DNA of 64,000 nt from Centroberyx gerrardi. Its lineage: Eukaryota > Chordata > Actinopteri > Beryciformes > Berycidae. How positions within the stretch are numbered: the first letter of the stretch is position 1; every line of letters begins with the position of its first letter. Where the stretch lies: assembly GCF_048128805.1 (NCBI RefSeq), contig NC_136005.1, positions 14,333,472 to 14,397,471 on the forward strand, read 5' to 3'. Made by a program: the position numbers and the translations under genes. Shown here one piece after another: positions 47,643 through 64,000 of this stretch. The notes under the pieces are model-generated. The model saw nothing but the letters and a program-made list of their open reading frames with translations. It searched no databases and was not told the DNA's origin.

Positions 47643-50030
47643 AGGGTTCACAGTACAGGGTCGGGACAGTATAGGGTTGGCCCGCTTCGACAGAGAAACA
47701 GCTAAAAAGACAAACAAGCAGTAGATAGTTAAAAAGACAAATACAGACAAGCAGACACAGATGTATAGGCAGGCTGAGACTTGTACGAACTGTTGATGGC
47801 ACAAGTTCAGAATCGCAGTCTTTCGTGTGACGCTGGGGTTAAATCTTGAGGGGGACACCTGCCTTAATTCCCCACCGCTGCCTTTGACTATCCAGAAAGG
47901 ACACTGGTCTCTACTTCTGGTGCTGTGGAGCTACTGGGTGTGCAGGCCTTTATTCCAGCCCGGCACAGCTGAGTGACGCGTTGGTTTCTGGGATGTAATG
48001 CAAACCTGTAGCGACTCCGGCCCAGAAGGAAACGATCAAGCCTAAATACAGACCCTATTTAAAAAGGTTCTTCAGCCTTAATGACGATACTACTGGCCTG
48101 CTCTGTACTGTACAGTAAAGTGCTGTGTGAGTGTGTACCCGTACAAGACTAAAGGTATTAGTGTGTGTGTGATACAGGTCCAAGGAGGATGGCACTGCTG
48201 TGTGGTTATGCATTATGGACAGAGAGAACTGTAATATTAACTGTAATGTTATTTGATTATATGCTTTCAGAGATGATGTGAGTGTGGGTGCGCAGGCATG
48301 TGTGTGTGTTTGCGGGTGTGTGTTTTCCAGGCCCATCAGGGCCTATAATGGAGCCCCAGGGTAGGGTCCAGGCTTGCTGCTCTGTCACACCATACTGCCT
48401 CACACAGACACCAGGGGCCTCATTTGTGAAAATGTTCCAGATTCCATTGACGGGTCATTTTAAAAAATAATTAAAAAAAAAAGAAAATACGATTTTTAAC
48501 ATGCACGTATCCTTGGTGTAGGTGGAAATACGTTTTTTGCTTTTGACATGTCACAGAAAATATAGAAATCACAGCTTGGATTTGGTCATAAGCACACCAT
48601 TTGTGCATCATTCATAAATGAAGCCCTACAGCTGGCTTTTTTTTAATCACAAATGATCAGTTCACCCAAGATACAGACCTTCTTCCTCCCTGCCTTTTGA
48701 AAGCCAGTGATGCCTGGATTGATGACAGCCTTCTAGAAAAAAACAAGATTTCCCCTTTCCCATCTAATCTTATTTGTAGGCGAGGAAGCAAGGTTACATT
48801 TTATGAGAAATGAAATGGGTCTGCCCTCGACGGCTGTGAGAGGAGGACGAACAGAGCTACGATATGTATCTGTATCAAGTCAGTATATGTAGTCTAAGAA
48901 CAGAAAATATTGTAGTGAAAGTGAACTGCATTCACTATAAAAGATCTAGAAATGGGTACAGTATTTTGGTTTAGACAGAAATAGTCACTTGTGCCATTAT
49001 GATATTTTATAAAATGTGCTTTTATGAAGTTTGATGACTTTTGAAATGAAAACCGGAGTGCAGCTTACAGAATGTCTCACATTCTCACAATCAAGTTGAA
49101 TCGGAGTGAAAAAATGTTAGCTTATCATTTTTGCGGCAGGTCTGTATACTGTATTTGTAAAGTACACAGCACACAGTGGGCCAGTGAAATGGCCTACGCT
49201 GAAATACTGAGCTGCTCACATCAGGACGGTCCAGATGAGACAGAGAGGGAAGAGGCCGAGGATGTAACCATGCTACCTTTCCATGCTGCTCATTACCTTG
49301 GTGCAAACCGTACAAGCCTTCACACACACACATACGCACCTCATCTACAACTATACCAGAGCCATGATCACCGGAAGGACTGTTTGCCTGTATATTGTAA
49401 GCCCTGCTACACACTCTCCTCATGGCGGTGTGGACACAGGGCGTTTTAACAACATGCCTATCGTAGCCATGACACAGCAGCAGTTTGTGAGGCAAAACGC
49501 AGCCGATGGCCAACGGCGACAATCAGGGGTAACATCTAGTCCGGAACCTTGAATAGGTTTATCCAGAGGAGAAACTGTCAAAAGAAGGTGATCTTTATTA
49601 GTCAGTGATTTGATACAGGAAAATTGAATGTCGAAGGCTTTAGTGAAAAAGGGGGAAACCCTTCCTTGACACGTTGCCCATATCACAATGGAGGAAGTGT
49701 TTGCGGAAATACATTTGTATTTGGCCAAGAGGTCACACAGTCTACCTTCTACATATCGTCTGTGTGTCAGGGCCTCAAGTGTCTCTTACAGTAACAGATG
49801 TGCCTGAGGACTTGAGGGTAGAGTGGTACACAGTCCTTGATGATAAACTTGACTCGTTAATTCTTACTTGTTCTACTGATTAACTGGAATTTCATGCAGT
49901 GACTGATTTAAAATGACTGGGGGACTGGAGCCAATATTATATATGAAGGGAGATGGAACATTGGGGTGTTACAATCCTTTCTCTCAGACTGTCTGGCCTT
50001 TGCATGCAGTGTTTTTAACTCATTAAAACA
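47643..50030 (+). other. Probable long 3' UTR and downstream spacer of the FAM78B-type gene
   Basis: No further exon is recognisable up to the slc35a3 3' end. Candidate poly(A) signals are ATTAAA at about 50021 and AATAAA at about 50190 and 50331. A MITE lies at 48415-48626. Frames of 125-143 codons near 49.1-49.5 kb overlap on both strands and resemble nothing known. Confidence 0.4.
48415..48626. mobile_element. Small MITE in the 3' region of the FAM78B-type gene
   Basis: The left end GGGCCTCATTTGTGAAAATG and the reverse complement of the right end, GGGCTTCATTTATGAATGAT, form imperfect terminal inverted repeats around about 170 bp. This end is common in dispersed fish elements. No clear target duplication. 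Confidence 0.55.
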
Positions 50031-51773
50031 AATGTCAAACGTTCGACTGTGTGAACTTATTTATGTTGATTAGCTTGCAATGCAAATGAGCATTCTGCAT
50101 AGGATAACTATACATTTCTGCAAGGTAGTTTCTTTACTGTCAAAGACTCTCAATTGCCTGTAAGAGAGTTTAGAGTCAGATTTCTGGAATAAATTCAGAT
50201 GGGAATAATGACAGTCAAACAAGATGGATTCATAAACCTAATACTGTGCTACAATCTAGCCGGGTATGAAGTGTGAATGTGTTGTCTATGTGTGAAAGAG
50301 ATCAGGGAGGAGATGAGCAACGATCCCACCACAATAAAACACACAGCAAGGCTGAAGGAAACATTTTTCCTTTATAAGAGATCACAATTGGTACAATAAT
50401 AAAGTTATTAACTATACCCGCTTTACCCAAAAAACATACTGATGAAGTGGTTCTAGAAGAAAAAACAGTGGAGTGGAACCGTACAGTCAGGGTTTGGAAG
50501 ATTACTTTCTAAATAATGCCTTACAGGTTTCTGATGTAATTAGTATAATCGATTCACACTCCCAACTCAGTAACTTAGGTGAACTGCTTTCAATTACGTT
50601 TTGATTACTTTAACTCTGAATCTACAGAATATAAATAAAATAGACAATTTATTGAAATTTATGGATTATAATTTAAATGGTGCCATTATTTACACCCATA
50701 ATTAACATTATTTCATGTTTTATAAAAATGATCTTTGTAACATAATCAAAATGTCATTTTCTCTTCAAAAATCTTTAAACAAATAATCACCTTTTTAAGT
50801 AGTTGATCTGTAAACTGTTACAGGTTTTTAATTGTATATTTGAAGCGTCAGATTTTTGTATTCCTGTAACATGTAATTTATACAGTCAGATTACTGTAAC
50901 ACTGTTACATTTTACTCCCCAATCCCTGCTTAAATCAGTGGGCCAGACACAGATACACCAGAGCCATGTAGTGAAATAGTTCTGTCACCGAGATATATGT
51001 GTTATCAAAGAGTTCCACATGTCCCAGTATGTATATATGTTGCCTGGTAACAAAAACAGTTTCCCAAAATAACTACGCAAAATGCAACCTGAGAGCCATA
51101 ATTTAGAATACAATACTACTTATGGTCGCTATGGTTGCTATAGCCTACAAGTAAAGATCTCACAGAGTGAAAGGCTCTTGTAGGCCAAAGTGGGACAAGC
51201 CAAGGCTCAGTGACAGAACCTTTAATCCTATGACTCCGAGGTGAACAAGCCAACTATTTGGGCTGTGCTCACAATATCTAAGAATGTGCCCTTTTGGCAG
51301 CTCCTGCCTGCCTATCTGTCTGCATCTTTTATTCGTTTATTGTATAGGTATGATTGATGTGGCAGTAATGGAGACTGGCAGTCGAACAGGTTCTTAGTCT
51401 ATACAATCAGTCAGTCCTGCTGAGAATATTCCCCCCAAATCTGGAGGTGTGGCAGCCAGGTTTATCTGTACAGTGGTAACAACGGAAAAAAACCCATCCT
51501 GTTTGGCCACAGTTTCCAGTTCGCCTTGGTTACCCTTCCCAGCTGAGGCACTTTTGGTATCTGAGACCCAACACAGCACTGTGCTTGCTGTAATTCTTCA
51601 CTCCTTCTTGCCGTTTCTTCTCCTGCTTCTCTCTTCTCTTCCTCTGCCTCTCCTCCTGTTTGTGATCGTAATACTATGCTCCTCTTCTTCTCCAGCCCTT
51701 GGTTCTCCTCTCCCGTCTACCTCTCGATCCTCTTACAGGACGTCCCAGCGCTCCTGTGGTGGTGGTGAGCGTC
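50031..51773. other. slc35a3: Convergent interval and slc35a3 3' UTR
   Basis: AT-rich sequence without recognisable genes. Minus-strand AATAAA hexamers at 51336-51341 and 51328-51333 lie about 440 bp after the slc35a3 stop and are the likely poly(A) signals. The rest, 50031 to about 51300, is spacer between two convergent genes. Confidence 0.5.
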
Positions 51774-58532
<6,759 letters not shown>

Positions 58533-59700
58533 GAGCACCGGTCGGTAGGAGGCTGGTCACGGCACAGTGGACGGGGACGGAAAAGGGGGACATGATGACA
58601 AGGCAGACACTCAGTGAATGTAGTTAGAAATGTAATTACTGCAAGAAGGCTACACATAGACATACAGGACAGGAACTAGACTTGCTGAACCACAGTAAAA
58701 GAGGAAAGACTGATTAAGACAGGAAGAAGTCACTGACAGAGGATGGTCTCACCTTTCCTTCACTGATGCCTTCAACGACACCCCGCTGAAAGCAACTTCA
58801 GACACGTAGAGAGGTTACTTTGCATTAAACAGGATCCCTGTAGTCCCTCGCTAGTTTTCAGTGTGGGCTTAACTCAACTCAGCCAGGTACTGGGAGCTCA
58901 AACCAGCTGTCAAAACAGCAGCAGTTCAAGTCCTCGCGTCCATTGACCCACACTGGATATCTAACGTCCGCTGATACCTACACATCATCTTTGACAGTTA
59001 ATTTATCCGTGCAGAATCTGGCACGATGAACTGCCATTACGGCTGAACTACCTGTCGGGGGATGTCAGTACAGACAGGTGAGAGAGTGAATTATCGAGAA
59101 ATGTTGCAGAGCCAGAAAAGCTCGAAGGACTTCCGTGTACAGGTTTCTTCCTCGCGTGCTCCACAATGCTTCCTGGTCCACCTGCTGCCACCTGCTGGGC
59201 TGGCACGGCACGGCACAGCACTGAACTACTATTATTTCTAATATCCTGTATTCTGCCCTGCAACGGCAGTAGTGAAAATGAGAAAATGGCTTCAAAGTTT
59301 CTCTCCTTTCCAAAAGTATTGACGGTAAAGCAGATGACTGTATGTAATTTGCATATATGGGTATAATTTTTGTTGATATGAAACACTAAACACTAGCCAT
59401 GTAAAAAATACATAAGTAGTTACTGCTGTTTGCCTTTGTAGGGCAGTATAGTGCAGTCTACATTAGAACTTAATGTGATTAAAACAAATTATTAGGCTAT
59501 TTGTTTAGGCATCTTTGGGTAAAACATGCCAGATTCATCCATCAAACCTCCACTCATCTCTCTGTCTCGTATTATTATTTTTTTTTAATTTTAACTGAAT
59601 CCAATCAATATTTGACACACATATTTGAACTTCTTGAGATAAACAAAGTTGATTTTAAGAAAGAGAGGTAAATGAACTTCAAGGATCTAACAAGATCTGA
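58533..59700 (-). other. Spacer between slc35a3 and notch3, with probable slc35a3 5' exon
   Basis: slc35a3 and notch3 lie on the same strand. A locally GC-rich patch with short GGCAC repeats (59190-59220) may be the slc35a3 first exon and promoter. No coding frame of interest was found. Confidence 0.35.
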
Positions 59701-61984
59701 GCTTTATTTCAGTAAGCACATTTGGTTGATCATTTGGTTTATTTCCATCAGACAGCTTTTGTTCTTTATTATTATTAGAAGTATCTTCTATCTTATACAA
59801 ACATGAGGGCAACTACTTCATACAACATGTATATTATAGGCTATTTATGGTTAACAGAAAGGAAAAGTACAATGAAAATACAAAAATGTTTTATATACAG
59901 CACATAAAAATGGCCTTGAATATGTACGGGAAATGGCATGCTCCATAGGCTCTTACTAAAAAAGTTACATGCTGACTGACAACCCAATGACCACGTATTT
60001 TTCAAACTGCAGGGACATCAGAATTTCATCTTACTAGGAAAAGGCTCTTAAGTGCCAAATAATGGGAATATTGAACATGAACAATTTGGTTTATTCACAG
60101 ACACTTACAGTAGTAATGGCAACCAAAACAATATTTCTTGGTATAGGATGTGTTTAACTTTTAGTCTTTCACTACAATGTAACAGTAATCCAAACAAAGA
60201 CAACAACCGACACAAATTTGGAAATGATTTACATTTTTGGCTGACAAATAAATTTGGTCTTAGAGACACTAATGTTCCTTTTTAAAGTTGCAAAAGTGAA
60301 AAAGTGAATGATTGTCTGTGTGTTACAGAGCAGTCACAAGGCTCTGCTCAACATCAACTCTTGAGAAGCATAAGGAAGACAAAAAATACTCTTATTACAA
60401 CAGTACAAATTACCTTACACATCTCGAGACTTGGTTTATGAATCATGTGACAATTAAAGGTGCACAGATACACTGATTGTAGTTAAGCAAAAAGTGATTA
60501 TATGATATTGGAAGAGGAAACGTATAGAAACAGCCATTTCAAATCATGTAATAGGTGTGAACAGTATTCATATACTATAGAAGAGTAACAGCCGTTTTAG
60601 AAGATACACGTCATAGCCAAATCAAGCTCAGTAATGATGGGGGTAGAACTTTCTGTCCATCTATGTACATTTCAACATACTCGCCCCATAAAACAACAAC
60701 AGTAACAATACTAATATGTGACAATACTAATGCGTGTTTTTGCATAAAGTTTCTCAAGCCCCCTCTCGTTTAATCCCTCACCGTCACATGAAGTCCACTC
60801 ATCCACAGCGTTACCCTAAAACCCTCTGCGGTGGGAGACCATAAGAGAGACGTGACACGATTGCATCCATACAGACTTTAATTTGGTTTTCAAATAAACT
60901 CTCGTATTCAATCTTCTACCAGTAATTGTCTTCAATAAATGGGTAACATACTGTGGATTCTCTGTATTTATAGCATGCTTGCACACATACTGCACATTGT
61001 GAACTGTGTGTGTGTACAGACAAGTTTTGAGGGTAAACACTACTAACTATCTATTGTAATCAATGCATTAAAAATACATTAACTTGAGGAGGAGATATTT
61101 ACACCACAAGCTTAGAACCACATAGTGACAAGATGCATTTGTGTGTGTATTTGTATGTCTTTCTAATTATGCAACAGCCATTTATGAAATTCCCCCTTTA
61201 GCCATATTAAAAACTAGAAAAATAATGCATGAATAAAAAACAATAAGACAACAACTCGGCAGTTTTGCTTTGAGAATAAAAGCGTAACATTGATTGAATG
61301 TGACCCATCATATAAAAAAAAGTAGAGTTAATGTTTCCAATGGGGAGTTAGTATTGGCAGGCTTATCACATTAAAAATGTTGAAGGATAGCATATAGCAT
61401 GTTAAAAAATTAAAATGTCCTCAATGTCCTCACAAAAAAACAAAACAAACAAAAATAAGGCTCAGCTCCGTACCACTAGTGAGAATGAGCAGAGCAGAAT
61501 ATCCAAGGTAAGGAATACCCTCTCAATGTCCGTCTCAACAGTCCGTTTTCCTCCTGCGATACCAACCACCATCTGGTTGGCTTTTCCTCGATGATCCCTC
61601 CATAAAACAGTTTTGTGTTGGGTGCCACAGACCCAAAAGAAAATCCTGACTTCTCAGAACAGGGGACTCTTGGCTCCAATCAAAGGGACTACAAGGGAAA
61701 ACGCTTTTGTGACAGACAGCTAACACCACACCTTTTGGTATTCAAAACTTTTGATTTCTAGCTGACAATACTCAATGACGTTTTACTATACACAGTATTC
61801 TTAAGTGCAAAGAGGAAAAGAAAACACAAAAGGGGAGGTGATTGATTACTATAATGAGGAAGAAATAAGAGAGTTAATAAAAAGAGAGAGAAAGACAGGC
61901 ATAGTTTGAGTTAAGTGTCGTAGTTTTAACTACACAGAGTGACAACCCCAAAGTCAGGTTCTTTTATGTTTTCCTCTGACCGGC
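59700..61984 (-). other. notch3: Probable notch3 3' UTR (about 2.2 kb)
   Basis: AT-rich sequence follows the notch3 stop and has no competing gene. Minus-strand AATAAA hexamers lie near 59703, 59738 and 59763, giving a UTR near 2.2 kb. Long AT-rich 3' UTRs are usual in Notch genes. Confidence 0.5.
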
Positions 61985-63743
61985 CTATGCAAACACCTGC
62001 ATGTTTCCACGCTGAGGCTGCTGGGAGGCCTGCTGCGTCTGTTGCGACTGAGGCTGCAGCTGCACCTGCTCTGGAATGTGTGTGTGGCGTGACGAGGGCA
62101 GTGCATGGTGGGGGTTCCCCAGGGGGGTGGGGCTGGTGGTGACATCAGACCAGTCTGAGTTGGAGTGCGGCGAAGAGGACGACCAAGGGTCAGGGGATTC
62201 TGGCGAGGGGGTGAGGTACGGGTGCTCGCTGGGTGGGTGGGCAGGGTGGCCGGGGGTGGTGCCCTCTGAGCCGGCGGTGGTGTAACTGTGCTGGGAGGGG
62301 GGTGTGGGGTACTTATCCACAGGGCTCTGCATAGCCTGATAGGGGGGCAGCTGCCGCGACTGGCTATCTGCTATCCCGTGGCCTCCGTGGCCGAGGGTGT
62401 GGGGGTGCTGGAGGGTGTGGGAGAGCCCGTGCCCCATGCCCATCTGGTCAGGCATCTGGTACATCATGCTCTGGGTGCAGTGGAGGTGACCTGGCCCCTG
62501 CTGGGAGTGTCCCTGGTTCTGGTTCTGCCCCTGGGACGGCTGGACCTGCACCTGCCCAGGCTGCGGCTGCTTCAGCATGGCCTGGCCTCCTCCCGGTCCC
62601 GGGGCCATCATCTGGAAGGTGACAATGGGAGGCAGCTGCTCCCGGCTCATGGTGACATTCATGGGGGTGAGCATTGGGCCCTGGCCGTGGTGTTGGCCCA
62701 TGCCAGGGTGGGACGCCCCCATCTGGTGTGGCACAAGGCCGAACATGTGGCTGCCATAGCCGTGCTTGGCCATGCCCACCCAGCTCTGCTGCTGGCCCAG
62801 CATGTGGCTGACTGGGGGCAGCAGCGGTCTGGAGCTGGGGCTGGCCAGGAGGGGAGGGGAGTTGGCCGTGTTGGAGACGCCACCGGAGGCGTCGCCTGTG
62901 TACGAGTGTGGTGATTCCAGGGAGTCAACGGGTGACATGGTGACAGAGCTCTCCGACAGCCCTCCTGCTGCCTTGGCACCATTAGCGTTTCCTCCTCCTC
63001 CACCTCCTCCACTTCCTCCTCCCACTCCAGCACCCACACCTGGCCCCTCTCCTCCAGCAGGCTTCTTCCTCCGCTTGGCCTTCATGTCCTTCAGCTCCTT
63101 AGCTCCCCCACCAACACCTCCCACCTTTGTGCCACCTCCACCCCTCCTGCTCTTCTTGCCCTGGGGCCCGGGCCGCATGCCGATGAAGCCTGCTCCGTTG
63201 GCCCCACAGACAAGGGAGGAGTGCCCTCCATTTCCACCCATGTGATTGGGCCCATTGTGGGGGCTGTGGACCAGGTTGTACTGGTCCAGTAGGCGGACTA
63301 TGTCATGGTGCATACGTTCTTGGGCGGTGTCACGGGGCAGCCGATCCAGATGATCAGTGATGTCGCGGTTGGAGTAGTGGTCAAGAAGAACCTGAGCCGC
63401 CTCGAAGCTGCCTTCTCTGGCAGCAAGAAACAATGGGGTTTCCTCCTGGAGTGAACACAGCCAAAGATAAATATGTTACTCTCTGTGATATATATATATT
63501 TTCTTAGGAAATATGTAAAATCAAAATATCACCCATTAACATATAAGAAAACTTACATTTTTCATCCGTTACAGTCATAGTCAACAAACCAAAGTAAAGA
63601 ACAGCAGGAGAAAATTGCACACACAAGAAAAACACAAGAACACACCTTATTGTCTTGCATGTCACGGTTGGCTCCATTCTTCAAAAGCACAAGAGTGGCC
63701 TCCACATTATTCACTGCTGCTGCCCAGTGTAGGGCAGACTTGC
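61985..63743 (-). CDS. notch3: Notch receptor, C-terminal part (Notch3 type), partial
   Basis: Two exons are inside the window: 63743-63646 and the last exon 63445-61985 with the stop. Together they encode about 519 residues; upstream exons lie past the window edge. The order is an ankyrin repeat ([20 protein letters not shown]), the last ankyrin repeat ([20 protein letters not shown]) and [20 protein letters not shown]. Basic clusters follow (KKSRR, KAKRRKK), then a Gly-rich linker, [12 protein letters not shown], a Pro/Gln/Met-rich transactivation part and a PEST region. The PEST region holds LTPSPESPD, the FBXW7-type phosphodegron, and WSSSSP. After gamma-secretase cleavage this intracellular domain binds RBPJ and Mastermind to switch on HES/HEY genes. 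The end ...QVFA resembles the QVLA end of human NOTCH3 and not NOTCH1 (EAFK), so I call notch3. The last exon is much more GC-rich than its surroundings. Confidence 0.87.
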
Positions 63744-64000
63744 CTAAGATGGTGGGAAGGATGAGTGGATAAAAGAGGGAGAGAGACAAAGCAGTGCATC
63801 CATGTTAGCTAGACTTGCATTATTATAATTCAGCAGCAAGTTTTCCTGTTACATTGCACACAGCCATTTGTTTGCTGCTCCAGCTTTGCATGTCTTCACA
63901 GTTCTGGTTAGTCAAACCAAATCACAAAGGACTGAAATGCAAATAAAACAAATGAAAACTAGCTTAGCGATAGTTACATGATTGCCAGCCGTGGGCATTT

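Noticed and set aside
49072-49552. Overlapping frames of 125-143 codons on both strands
   Set aside because: They overlap on opposite strands in the 3' region of the FAM78B-type gene, have no family motifs and contain CA-rich parts.
62288-63245. Long plus-strand open frames of 208 and 159 codons
   Set aside because: They lie antisense to the GC-rich notch3 last exon, whose minus-strand frame has clear Notch motifs. They have no recognisable domain and are compositional shadows.

Overview
The window looks like teleost (probably percomorph) nuclear DNA. It has vertebrate genes with short GT-AG introns, very dense CA/CT/GA microsatellites, and fish-type mobile elements: tRNA-derived SINEs, hAT and Tc1 MITEs, and L2 and Tx1-like LINE ends. 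I see no bacterial or viral features, no CRISPR array and no tRNA or rRNA gene.

Six host genes can be read exon by exon. From left to right they are tmem59l (minus, 8 coding exons), crlf1 (plus, at least 8), rex1bd (minus, 5), a FAM78B-type gene (plus, 2), slc35a3 (minus, 7) and the 3' end of notch3 (minus, last 2 exons, cut by the window edge). Reading frame and exon phase close exactly for the five complete genes. The predicted proteins are 338, 390 (426 with an optional cassette), 150, 261 and 328 residues.

Layout: 1-12.3 kb is intergenic, microsatellite-rich sequence with two MITEs. 12.3-24.7 kb is tmem59l. 24.7-26.1 kb is a head-to-head promoter interval. 26.1-38.7 kb is crlf1, with two inverted copies of a hAT MITE and a Tc1-like MITE in its introns. 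39.8-43.5 kb is rex1bd, convergent with crlf1. 43.5-46 kb is a divergent promoter region holding a decayed LINE. 46-50 kb is fam78b with a long 3' UTR. 51.3-59.2 kb is slc35a3, and 59.7-63.7 kb is the end of notch3 on the same strand.

tmem59l-crlf1-rex1bd matches the human 19p13.11 order as I remember it. In human, slc35a3 and fam78b relatives lie on chromosome 1, which also carries NOTCH2, so this block looks like an old Notch2/3 paralogon. The genes are not an operon. Their roles differ: membrane trafficking and autophagy, a secreted cytokine co-factor, a small conserved protein, a possibly lipid-anchored protein, Golgi UDP-sugar import, and Notch signalling.

I found no convincing new biological system. 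The observations most worth checking are the inverted hAT MITEs flanking crlf1 exons 2-6 (a possible circular-RNA arrangement), a 36-codon open cassette near the crlf1 3' end, a microsatellite acting as the splice-acceptor tract of tmem59l exon 3, a unique module tied to (CT)n at two distant loci, an E-box-loaded palindromic MITE, and a Src/Yes-like acylation motif at the start of the FAM78B-type protein.
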